NCBI GenBank assembly: GCA_017412245.1
Contig: JAFPYI010000009.1
Location: 1 to 64,000 of the forward strand
Length of the DNA stretch: 64,000 nucleotides
DNA from: Paludibacteraceae bacterium
GTDB taxonomy: Bacteria > Bacteroidota > Bacteroidia > Bacteroidales > Paludibacteraceae
Reading direction: 5' to 3'
A program made the position numbers and the translations under genes. This document shows, piece after piece, positions 25,171 to 32,914 of the stretch. Position 1 is the stretch's first letter. Every line of letters starts with the position of its first letter. Below the pieces are notes generated by a model. It made no database searches and was not told where the DNA came from. It saw only the letters and a program-made list of their open reading frames with translations.

Positions 25171-26902
25171 GTTTGAGCCACATATCGCTTGGCGTTATCT
25201 TTTCTCGAAGAAGAGTAGCAATGCCATCAATATCGTTTCCGGTGTAAGCGCATCGGCCGTAGCGATAGTGACTGCAGCGATGGTTTGCGTGCTATCCGTG
25301 ATGAACGGTTTTGGTGCGTTAGTGGAGAGTATGTTCTCCGAATTCGATGCCGAGTTATTGGTTAAATCCGTTGAGGCAAAGACTTTTCGCACGGATAGCA
25401 AAGAGATAGAATCGCTCTATCGTATGGACGGAATAGAAGCTATTTCCGCTGAGATAGAAGAAACGGCACTGGTTCGATACAAAGACCATCAGACGCCTGC
25501 ACGCGTGTTAGGTGTAGATTCGCTATTTGAACAGACCGTGCATATAGATTCCATCATTACCGATGGTTTTTTCTCGGTTTACGACGGTGCTTTTGACCGC
25601 GCAGTTTTAGGTCGTGGTTTGGCTGCAGAGATTGGCATCAATGCCCATTTTACGGGCGCTCTGCATCTATATGCACCTCACCGGACGGAACGGATAAACA
25701 TGTTAAGACCGGACCAGTCTTTGCTGCACGAGTATGCTTTTATTGCCGGAACTTTTGCGGTCAATCAGTTGGAATATGACGACCAGTTGATGCTTGTTTC
25801 TTTGCCTTTGGCACGACGTCTGTTTTGCTACGACGAGCAGACTGTTTCGGCTTTGCGGATAGAAGTGAAAGGCACAGAGACACGACGGATAAAAAAAGAA
25901 ATCACTCGTCTGTTAGGCGAACAATACCAAGTATTGGACCGCTATGAACAGCAAGCAGATTTCTTCCGTATTTTGCGTATCGAGAAACTGCTGACGTTCT
26001 TACTTTTAGCGTTCATTCTGCTGATAGCAAGTTTTAATATAATAGGTTCTCTATCCATGCTGATTATCGACAAGAAAGACGACATACAGATTCTTTCGCA
26101 TTTAGGTGCGGACGAAGCGACGATACGCCGGATTTTCCGTTTGGAAGGTTGGTTGATTTCATCTTTGGGCGCTTTGGCAGGATTAGTATTAGGACTGCTG
26201 ATTTGTCTTGGTCAACAACATTTCGGTTGGTTAAAATTAGGCAGCGGCAATGACTATGTCATTGAAGCCTACCCTGTTTTGGTTCAGTTCAGCGATTTGT
26301 TGGTTGTCGGAGGCATTGTGCTAGCACTTGGATTCTTCACAGCTTGGGTCCCGACAAGGAAGTTGAAAGTGGCGTTGATGGTCTGTGTGGCTGTTTTAGG
26401 TCTGCATGCATGTAAACCTTATCCGTCCGGCGGCAGGCCAAAGATTCCTACGGAATACACTTCTGCATACGAGGAGATTTACGGGCATTGCTACGACTCG
26501 ATTTCAAGCGCTGTGGTGGCATTGGATTTGTATTCGGAGGGTTTGGAACTGAATGAGCAACACCGCATGCAAGGGACAGGATATAATTTGTATATCTCCG
26601 ATATTTTTGTGCCGGATTCGTTATTAGAAAACGGGACTTACCGTTGCGACACAACCGGAGAAGCTTACACTTTTTTGCCCGGTCGAGACTGGGAAGGTAC
26701 TCCAACAGGAATCTATCTGCTGTACATCGAAGAAGGCAAACTGCAATCGATTCTTGTTTTGGATTCAGGAAGTTTTGCAGTGCGCGACACTACGAACGCT
26801 TTGCGCGACATAGAAATGACTTTTTACGGCAAGAACAACTACGGAGAAAAAATAACCTATACCACCCATTTTCAAGGATTGCTCACGCCATGGAAAAAGT
26901 AA
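25163..26902 (+). CDS. FtsX/LolC-type ABC permease fused in frame to a lipoprotein
   Basis: 579 residues. Residues 1-405 are a MacB/FtsX-family permease: helix at about 18-45, a large extracytoplasmic MacB_PCD-like domain (50-265), then three helices (about 270-395) ending TAWVPTRK where LolC/E proteins normally stop. The frame continues as KLKVALMVCVAVLGLHAC, a textbook lipoprotein signal with lipobox cysteine at residue 417 (codon 26411-26413). A 162-residue soluble domain (KPYPSGG...LLTPWKK) follows, which I do not recognise. LolCDE-type permeases extract lipoproteins from the inner membrane. The tail may be a true fusion, or a separate lipoprotein whose upstream stop was lost; TTG and ATG codons in its signal could also start it. 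It overlaps rbfA and xerD. Confidence 0.88.
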   Translation: MAKFEPHIAWRYLFSKKSSNAINIVSGVSASAVAIVTAAMVCVLSVMNGFGALVESMFSEFDAELLVKSVEAKTFRTDSKEIESLYRMDGIEAISAEIEETALVRYKDHQTPARVLGVDSLFEQTVHIDSIITDGFFSVYDGAFDRAVLGRGLAAEIGINAHFTGALHLYAPHRTERINMLRPDQSLLHEYAFIAGTFAVNQLEYDDQLMLVSLPLARRLFCYDEQTVSALRIEVKGTETRRIKKEITRLLGEQYQVLDRYEQQADFFRILRIEKLLTFLLLAFILLIASFNIIGSLSMLIIDKKDDIQILSHLGADEATIRRIFRLEGWLISSLGALAGLVLGLLICLGQQHFGWLKLGSGNDYVIEAYPVLVQFSDLLVVGGIVLALGFFTAWVPTRKLKVALMVCVAVLGLHACKPYPSGGRPKIPTEYTSAYEEIYGHCYDSISSAVVALDLYSEGLELNEQHRMQGTGYNLYISDIFVPDSLLENGTYRCDTTGEAYTFLPGRDWEGTPTGIYLLYIEEGKLQSILVLDSGSFAVRDTTNALRDIEMTFYGKNNYGEKITYTTHFQGLLTPWKK

Positions 26903-27804
26903 AAAAAGAGCAAGACATCTTTGAACAATACTATACCTGGCTGCGTTTGGAGAGAGGCTATTCTCCAAATACCATCGAAGGTTACGAGATGGATTTGGAG
27001 CGGTTGCGCAGGTATGCTGAAAATCCAGACCATCCGTTCGATATTGTGAAGGCAAGTTTCGAACAATTGGAACAATTTCTCTACGACAGTTTTAAGGAAT
27101 GTAAGTCTGAAGCGACGCAAGCACGAATGCTTGCCGGCGTTCATTCTTGGTACCGTTTTTTGCTGTACAAGAATTATATCGAACAAGACCCATCGGAATT
27201 ACTGGAAAATCCGAAGAAAGCACACCATTTGCCGGTAGTGCTGACTTTGGACGAAGTGAACGCCATGGCAGCAGCTATCGACCTTTCGACAAACGAAGGA
27301 CATCGTAATCGTGCGATGATAGAAATGCTGTACGGAAGCGGGTTACGCGTAAGCGAATTGGTGAATCTCAAACTGAGTCAGATATATCTCAATGAGCACT
27401 ACATGCTCATCCAAGGCAAAGGCAGCAAACAACGTCTTGTTCCTCTTTCGCCCGTAGCGGAAGAATGGTTCGGTTACTGGATGCAAGACCGCAGCCATTG
27501 GCCCATCAAGTCTGAAAGTAGAGATTTTGCTTTTGTGAATCGCTACGGTCGCCCGTTGACTCGAGCGATGGTTTTTACTATCGTCAAACGTTTATGTGTA
27601 GAAGCCGGCATAACGAAAAATGTGTCTCCGCATACTCTTCGCCATTCATTTGCAACACATCTGCTGCAGAACGGAGCCGATTTGCGTGTGATACAACAAC
27701 TGCTCGGTCATGAAGACCTTGCGACGACAGAGATTTATACACATCTCGAAGTTCAAGATTTGCGAAAAGCCGTCTTGCAATACCATCCTGCGAATAAAAA
27801 TTAG
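26890..27804 (+). CDS. xerD: Site-specific tyrosine recombinase XerD/XerC
   Basis: 304 residues from ATG 26890, overlapping the permease by 13 bases. Xer recombinases resolve chromosome dimers at dif. The N-terminal SAM-like core-binding domain (WLRLERGYSPNTIEGYEMDLERL) precedes the catalytic domain with LYGSGLRVSELVNL, GKGSKQRLVPL, HTLRHSFATHLLQNGADLRVIQQLLGHEDLATTEIYTH. R, H, R and the nucleophile Y283 are all in place. The gene order with cell-envelope genes and the whole-length match favour a housekeeping Xer, not an integrase of a mobile element. XerC and XerD cannot be firmly told apart without alignment. Confidence 0.93.
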   Translation: MEKVKKEQDIFEQYYTWLRLERGYSPNTIEGYEMDLERLRRYAENPDHPFDIVKASFEQLEQFLYDSFKECKSEATQARMLAGVHSWYRFLLYKNYIEQDPSELLENPKKAHHLPVVLTLDEVNAMAAAIDLSTNEGHRNRAMIEMLYGSGLRVSELVNLKLSQIYLNEHYMLIQGKGSKQRLVPLSPVAEEWFGYWMQDRSHWPIKSESRDFAFVNRYGRPLTRAMVFTIVKRLCVEAGITKNVSPHTLRHSFATHLLQNGADLRVIQQLLGHEDLATTEIYTHLEVQDLRKAVLQYHPANKN

Positions 27805-30080
27805 TGTTTAGAAAAATACGATACATATTAGTCTTTGCGCTCTACTGCTTTTGTCTTCCGTCAATGGGTTTGGCAGCAGAAACCATCATCGTGGGAGAGA
27901 TTGTCAATGAGGCAACAGGCGAACCCGTTCCAAACGTTAATATTCATTTCAAAGGTACCAAAATAGGCACTACGAGCGATGAGTACGGTTCGTATGCTTT
28001 GCGTGTGGATTTGAAGGCTAAAATGCAATTGGTTTTTTCCGCTGTCGGGTATTACACGCAACGATTTGATGTTGAACCGGGCACTATGGCCGGATTGCAA
28101 GTAGCGCTTCGTGAACGTGTGGCAACACTGACAGAAGTGGTTGTCGCTCCTTCGGAAAATCCTGCTCTCGCCCTTTTGCGACAAGTGCGTGCACACAGGA
28201 AAGAGAATGACCGCACACTGAATGAGCAAAGCACAGAAGTAGCACGCGAGCAGACATTATACATCTCGCAAATCAACCGTAAGCACCTAAGACGCGCTAT
28301 TTGGAAAAGTCTGCAAGCAGGAATGATTCAACAGGAAGACAGTACCTATATTTTGCCTCTTTACCGCGAGACGCAATCATTTCGTTTGCAAGGGCAAGAG
28401 ATGATTCCTGCCAATAATCAGAAAGCACAAGCGATAATTTTGAGTCCGACCGATTATTCTTCATTACTTTCGATTCAAGGGAATCTGAATTTTTACCAAA
28501 ATTCGCTTTCTCTGATGGGTCATGCTTTCTTGTCTCCTCTGGCGCAAAGCGGAAACTTATATTACCGGTATTATATTCAAGACGAGCCACAGAAAGACAG
28601 CACTACCGTTTCTGTTGTTTTTCGCACTCGCAACCCTTTCTACGCCACGTTTAACGGCGAGATGATTATCGACACGACGACTTTTGCTTTGAGGGCCATT
28701 CATGCCTATGTTCCGGCAGAAGTGGCTGTGAATTATTTGACACAATTGCATATCTCGCAGACCATGGCAGAAGATAATTCTCTTGCAGACGAACATATCT
28801 CTGCATTGTTTGATTTTGCCGTCAAGACAGAACAGTCAGCAACGGTTTTTCCAACAGTTTTGCTGACAAGCGAATTGAGAAATCCGAATTTAGTCAGCCG
28901 TGTTGAGATGGGCGAGAAGGACAGTTTGCAGACAAATAATTTACGCGGATTGACAGTAGAAGAAAATGCGGCAAGTGACAGTATTTTTGCCACCTTGGAC
29001 AGTCTGCCAATTATTCGAACAGCCAAATGGTTTGCTACGATTGCTACAACCGGATATATTCCTACCGGGACAGCAGTAGATATAGGGCATGTGGAAGAAA
29101 TTTTGCAAGTCAACAAACATGAAGGCGTGCATATCGGACTTCCTTTCCGAACAAACGAAAAGATGTCCAAAGTAGTTTCTTTGGAAGCGTCTGTAGGTTA
29201 TGGCTTTCGCGACCGGAGCGTCAAAGGGATGGGACGAATTTCAGTCAATCTCCCTACTCTGCGAAAGAACATCATGCAGTTAGAATATCAAGATCATTAC
29301 GTATGGTCGGAGGTAGATGATTTTGACCGTATGATGCGTGAGAACTCCATGGGTTGGGGTAATTTTGATTTTACGTCCTACGCTTTTGAAGCCTTGCATC
29401 GCGATTCATTATGTGTCAATACGGCCATGCGACAACGGCAAATTCAGTTCCATTGGTTCGCAGATTGGGGAGATAGTCCTTCGAGTCGTTTAAGTCCTTC
29501 TACCAGTGTAGAAACGCATTTTTACACTCGCGTTGGTTGGCAAGCCGGATATGCATATCAATCATTGAACGCCATAGCACGATTGAGTTGGGGCGAACGA
29601 AAATATGACGGATATTTTATGCGTCGATATGCTTATTCGTCACGTTATCCGGTATTATATTTAGGTGTCGAAGCCGGACATTGGAACGAAGGTTTATACA
29701 CTCATTTGCGTGTGATGCTGACGCAACATGCACAATTGGGAATGGGTGGAACACTTTCTTATGCATTGCAAGCCGGTGCCATTTTCGGTTCTTTGCCGGT
29801 AGAAATGCTTTGGCACGCCAATGCGAATCAAGGCTATGCGTATGATCCATACCGATTTACTTTTTTGCATGGAAGGCAATTGCTGGCAGACAAATATGTG
29901 GCGCTGCACACAGAATGGAACGGTCAGGGAATTCTGTTTAACCTTATTCCCGGAATACGCTGGTTGCATCTGCGGGAATTAGTGGAAGCAAAGATTGCAT
30001 ACGGTTATTTGAGTGACCGCTATTCTGTGCGTGCGAATGAGTTTTCGGGCATAAGTCATCAGCCTTTGTACGCAGAATAG
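27804..30080 (+). CDS. DUF5686 outer-membrane protein with carboxypeptidase-regulatory-like domain (C-terminus frameshifted)
   Basis: 758 residues from a GTG that overlaps the xerD stop. A signal peptide (about 1-25) leads to a CarboxypepD_reg-like domain (TIIVGEIVNEATGEPVPNVNIHFKGTKIGTTSDEYGSYAL, 27-110). The DUF5686 body follows, beginning with ENPALALLRQVRAHRKEND and ending in beta-barrel-like strands. The frame ends at TAG 30078-30080. If one A is restored in GAATAG (30076-30079), the reading continues as IGIGIGN...WGMRFRIHLGL to TAA 30185-30187. That tail is the expected final membrane strand with its hydrophobic end, so a single-base deletion has removed it. The family is common in Bacteroidota outer membranes; its function is not established. 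Confidence 0.85.
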   Translation: MFRKIRYILVFALYCFCLPSMGLAAETIIVGEIVNEATGEPVPNVNIHFKGTKIGTTSDEYGSYALRVDLKAKMQLVFSAVGYYTQRFDVEPGTMAGLQVALRERVATLTEVVVAPSENPALALLRQVRAHRKENDRTLNEQSTEVAREQTLYISQINRKHLRRAIWKSLQAGMIQQEDSTYILPLYRETQSFRLQGQEMIPANNQKAQAIILSPTDYSSLLSIQGNLNFYQNSLSLMGHAFLSPLAQSGNLYYRYYIQDEPQKDSTTVSVVFRTRNPFYATFNGEMIIDTTTFALRAIHAYVPAEVAVNYLTQLHISQTMAEDNSLADEHISALFDFAVKTEQSATVFPTVLLTSELRNPNLVSRVEMGEKDSLQTNNLRGLTVEENAASDSIFATLDSLPIIRTAKWFATIATTGYIPTGTAVDIGHVEEILQVNKHEGVHIGLPFRTNEKMSKVVSLEASVGYGFRDRSVKGMGRISVNLPTLRKNIMQLEYQDHYVWSEVDDFDRMMRENSMGWGNFDFTSYAFEALHRDSLCVNTAMRQRQIQFHWFADWGDSPSSRLSPSTSVETHFYTRVGWQAGYAYQSLNAIARLSWGERKYDGYFMRRYAYSSRYPVLYLGVEAGHWNEGLYTHLRVMLTQHAQLGMGGTLSYALQAGAIFGSLPVEMLWHANANQGYAYDPYRFTFLHGRQLLADKYVALHTEWNGQGILFNLIPGIRWLHLRELVEAKIAYGYLSDRYSVRANEFSGISHQPLYAE

Positions 30081-30253
30081 GCATCGGAATCGGAAATATC
30101 CTTCGGGTATGCGATTTATACTCTATTTGGTCTTTGTCTCCGCAGATTCAATGGGGTATGCGTTTTCGCATTCATTTAGGTCTATAACGGCACGATTTTT
30201 GCAAGGAATTTACAAACATTAAATATAAATATTTAACATTAATACTACTCATT

Positions 30254-30481
30254 ATGGAACAGAAAAAATTAACGCGCAGCAACAACAAATCTCTTGCCGG
30301 CGTATGCGCAGGTATAGCAGAGTATTTTGACGTCGATCCGACAGTCATTCGTATTTTGTATGTCTTTTTGACAGTTTTTAGTGCCGGTTTCCCCGGAATT
30401 TTGGTATATATCATTTTGGCACTCATTATGCCTGTAGCGCCCAATAATTCGGAAAGCGGAGATTTGGAAAAGAAAGATTAG
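30254..30481 (+). CDS. PspC domain protein
   Basis: 75 residues. The sequence KKLTRSNNKSLAGVCAGIAEYFDVDPTVIRILYVFLTV is the PspC signature, followed by one membrane helix (FPGILVYIILALIMPV). PspC domains belong to envelope-stress systems; in Bacteroidota such small stand-alone proteins are common and unassigned. No pspA is nearby. It faces the chrA pair. Confidence 0.9.
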   Translation: MEQKKLTRSNNKSLAGVCAGIAEYFDVDPTVIRILYVFLTVFSAGFPGILVYIILALIMPVAPNNSESGDLEKKD

Positions 30482-30499
30482 GACCGAGTTCTTGTGCGG

Positions 30500-31072
30500 T
30501 TAGGCGTAGATACAATATCCCGCAAGACCTGCAGCAAGAATAAGGACAATCGGATGAGAAAGGATAGTCGTTAAACGGCTATCTTTTTTTAGGAGTTGCG
30601 GCAAGATAGTGAAGAATGCAACCACAGCGAAAATAATCCAACTGACAGGATCAATGAAATTGGTTGGTTTGATGAGCATGAGTGCCGCCGCAGCAATAAG
30701 TCCCAAGACCGTGAAACGCAACATTCGCAAGGTTTGTACAAAATAAGGATTGGAATGAAAACGCTTGCTGAGCCAGAAATATAACTTACAGATAGTGAGC
30801 ATGATAATCAAACTCGGCAGGATGATTGCAGTCGTCGTAAGAATACTTCCCAAAACACTTCCTGTAGCTGTATAACCGACGTACGTAGCACAGTTGATAC
30901 CAATCGGTCCCGGCGTGACTTGACTGACAGCAACAATATCGACAAACTCTTGCTGTGTCATCCAACCGTGTTGCTCTACTTCCATTTGGATGAGAGACAA
31001 GATTGCCAGCCCGCCACCAAAGCCGAAAAGACCAATCTTGAAGAAACTGAGGAACAACTGCAAGTAAATCAT
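30500..31072 (-). CDS. Chromate transporter ChrA, short-chain subunit (second of pair)
   Basis: 190 residues from ATG 31072, which overlaps the stop of the partner gene as ATGA. The family motif FFKIGLFGFGGGLAILSLIQ is at the N-terminus, then VSQVTPGPIGINCATYVGY and several hydrophobic helices. Chromate transporters of the CHR family export chromate or related oxyanions; the single-domain form acts as a pair of separate, similar proteins. A longer upstream frame from 31138 lies inside the partner gene and is rejected. Confidence 0.9.
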   Translation of the reverse strand: MIYLQLFLSFFKIGLFGFGGGLAILSLIQMEVEQHGWMTQQEFVDIVAVSQVTPGPIGINCATYVGYTATGSVLGSILTTTAIILPSLIIMLTICKLYFWLSKRFHSNPYFVQTLRMLRFTVLGLIAAAALMLIKPTNFIDPVSWIIFAVVAFFTILPQLLKKDSRLTTILSHPIVLILAAGLAGYCIYA

Positions 31073-31608
31073 TGTTTCCTCCTTTCTGCAATGGCGACCA
31101 CGCCAAGCGTGATAAGAATAGTAGCCAGAATAACCCAAACCGGATTAACATGCAAAAGCCAAATAGCGAGTGCCGCTGTGACAGGAATAAGCAGTGTGAG
31201 CCAAGAGATTTTCGCTGCTCGTGCCATTTTGACCAGTGGCGCAGCAATTAATGCTACAACGGCGGGACGAATTCCTTTGAAGACTGCTTCAACTGCCGGC
31301 AATTCTTTCCATTCGCTGAAAAGCATAGCGATAGCGAGGATGATAAGGAAAGATGGTAAAACGGCTCCTAAAATCGCTCCGCAAATACCTTTCCATCCTC
31401 CGATACGCCAACCGATAAAAATAGCCGAATTGACAGCAATTAATCCCGGAGCGGCTTGTGCCAAAGCAATCATGTTGAGAAATTCCTCTTCATCCAACCA
31501 ATGTTTGCTATCAACCACTTCTCTTTGGATAAGCGGCAACATAGCATAACCTCCACCTAACGTGAAAGTTCCGATTTTAAGGTATGTCCAGAAGAGTTGA
31601 AGAAACAA
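31069..31608 (-). CDS. Chromate transporter ChrA, short-chain subunit (first of pair)
   Basis: 179 residues, starting YLKIGTFTLGGGYAMLPLIQREVV, with AQAAPGLIAVNSAIFIGWRIGG and about five hydrophobic helices. It is similar to but distinct from its partner, so this is the usual two-gene short-chain ChrA arrangement. Actual substrate in this lineage is not shown by sequence; sulfate- or chromate-like oxyanions are known for the family. It lies 15 bases after udk on the minus strand and is probably cotranscribed with it. Confidence 0.9.
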   Translation of the reverse strand: MFLQLFWTYLKIGTFTLGGGYAMLPLIQREVVDSKHWLDEEEFLNMIALAQAAPGLIAVNSAIFIGWRIGGWKGICGAILGAVLPSFLIILAIAMLFSEWKELPAVEAVFKGIRPAVVALIAAPLVKMARAAKISWLTLLIPVTAALAIWLLHVNPVWVILATILITLGVVAIAERRKQ

Positions 31609-31623
31609 TGCTGTAGATGGTCT

Positions 31624-32244
31624 TTATTCCTTGTTTTCCCTAAGTTGCTGTTTTACAAACTTAGCGAGCATGTTGATAGCAGCATTATTATGTCCTCCTT
31701 GCGGAACAACGAGATCTGCATACCGTTTGCACGGTTCGATAAACTGCTCATGCATCGGTTTGAGGACACGTTGGTAACGATCAATAACCGCCTCCGCCGT
31801 ACGTCCGCGCTCGATGACGTCACGTTTCATGACACGAATCAAGCGGTCATCGGCATCTGCGTCCACAAAGATTTTCAAATCCATTTGCTGGCGCAGTTTA
31901 TACTCCCGCAATGCCATAATACCCTCAACGATAATAACCTCTTTCGGTTCAATATGGATGGTCTCTTTTTGGCGAGTGCAAGTGATGTACGAATAAATCG
32001 GTTGCTCGATAGGTTCTCCATTTTTGAGCATTTCGATATGCTTGGCTAACAATGGCCAGTCGAAAGCATCGGGATGGTCAAAATTGATGTTTTGCCGTTC
32101 CTCGACAGGAACGTTACTACTATCTTTGTAGTAAGAGTCTTGTGGAATAACTACTACTTCGCCTTTCGGAAGGCGTTCGATAAGTTTTCTGACTACCGTT
32201 GTTTTTCCCGAGCCGGTACCGCCCGCAATGCCGATGATAAACAT
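31624..32244 (-). CDS. udk: Uridine kinase
   Basis: 206 residues from ATG 32244. It phosphorylates uridine and cytidine in pyrimidine salvage. The P-loop IGIAGGTGSGKTTV is at the N-terminus, with INFDHPDAFDWPLL, the VEGIMAL strand and the DADDRLIRVMKRDVIERGR lid segment typical of the family. A longer frame from 32274 would begin inside the promoter box (TATCTTTG on the minus strand at 32279-32272), so it is rejected. It heads the run with the two chrA genes. Confidence 0.95.
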   Translation of the reverse strand: MFIIGIAGGTGSGKTTVVRKLIERLPKGEVVVIPQDSYYKDSSNVPVEERQNINFDHPDAFDWPLLAKHIEMLKNGEPIEQPIYSYITCTRQKETIHIEPKEVIIVEGIMALREYKLRQQMDLKIFVDADADDRLIRVMKRDVIERGRTAEAVIDRYQRVLKPMHEQFIEPCKRYADLVVPQGGHNNAAINMLAKFVKQQLRENKE

Positions 32245-32271
32245 GGAGAAGGATGTTTTGTATTCGGGGTG

Positions 32272-32303
32272 CAAAGATAATACATTTTTTTGAAATGTGC
32301 AAA
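32272..32303 (-). promoter_or_regulatory. Promoter of udk
   Basis: On the minus strand, TTTG at 32303-32300, 20 bases, TATCTTTG at 32279-32272. Confidence 0.82.
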
Positions 32304-32368
32304 TAAATATGATTTAATTGCAAAAAAGGTATAAAAATTTTGATTAAGATGATTTGCAGAACGTGTTA

Positions 32369-32412
32369 TGTCTCGTAAATGGTTCGAAATTGGCTCGAGA
32401 TTGACTCGAGAT
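32369..32412. repeat. 11-base tandem repeat array, locus B
   Basis: Four consecutive 11-base units: TGTCTCGTAAA (32369-32379), TGGTTCGAAAT (32380-32390), TGGCTCGAGAT (32391-32401), TGACTCGAGAT (32402-32412). The constant part is TG, two bases, TCG. The array lies between divergent promoters. Confidence 0.8.
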
Positions 32413-32480
32413 CGACCTGTTCACAATTGGTATAAAAAAAGGGATTACGAAGTATAAAAAATGCAAAAAAACAATGTACA

Positions 32481-32512
32481 TTTGCGTATATCATTTTTTT
32501 TATGTACCTTTG
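32481..32512 (+). promoter_or_regulatory. Promoter of rsfS-ftsH
   Basis: TTTG at 32481-32484, 20 bases, TACCTTTG at 32505-32512. Confidence 0.83.
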
Positions 32513-32545
32513 CGCGATTTTTAATTTGGATAAATATCGCTTTTT

Positions 32546-32905
32546 ATGAAAGAAATAACCACCAAGAAACTTATGGATACCATTATTGAAGGTATCCGCA
32601 ACCGTAAAGGTCAACGCATTGTCACCATCGATTTGCGTAAGATTAAAGAGGCTCCGGTAGAGATGATGGTCATTTGCGAAGGCCAGAGCAATATTCAAGT
32701 AGGCGCTATTGCCGACGAGGTAGATGATTTTGTTCGTACGAACACTCATATTCATCCCTTAAGTGTGTCCGGTTCGGAAAATGCAGAGTGGATAGCTATG
32801 GATTACGGCACGATTTTTGTACACATCATGCAGCGTGAACCTCGCGCATTTTATGACATTGAACACCTCTGGGCAGATGGCAAAGTTACAGAGTTGGCAG
32901 ATTAA
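32546..32905 (+). CDS. rsfS: Ribosomal silencing factor RsfS
   Basis: 119 residues. RsfS binds uL14 on the 50S subunit and blocks subunit joining when nutrients are low. The family segments are IVTIDLRKIKEAPVEMMVICEGQSNIQVGAIADEV and WIAMDYGTIFVHIMQREPRAFYDIEHLWADG. It starts the run rsfS, ftsH, M16 peptidase, lpxB, and ftsH begins 9 bases downstream, a pairing common in Bacteroidales. Confidence 0.95.
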   Translation: MKEITTKKLMDTIIEGIRNRKGQRIVTIDLRKIKEAPVEMMVICEGQSNIQVGAIADEVDDFVRTNTHIHPLSVSGSENAEWIAMDYGTIFVHIMQREPRAFYDIEHLWADGKVTELAD

Positions 32906-32914
32906 TTTAGATTT

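Larger units (their letters stand above)
32245..32545. other. Divergent intergenic region udk/rsfS
   Basis: 301 bases without a gene. It holds the udk promoter (32272-32303), an 11-base tandem repeat array (32369-32412) and the rsfS promoter (32481-32512). I see no ORF or hairpin beyond these. Confidence 0.6.

Noticed and set aside
26890..27804. Integrase of a mobile element
   Set aside because: The protein is a full-length Xer type inside a housekeeping run, without attachment repeats, tRNA target or cargo genes.
29617..29969. Minus-strand ORFs opposite the DUF5686 gene
   Set aside because: Short antisense frames with no features; the plus gene explains the region.
32369..32412. CRISPR array
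   Set aside because: Units are 11 bases without spacers and no cas genes are near; the same applies to the other three arrays.
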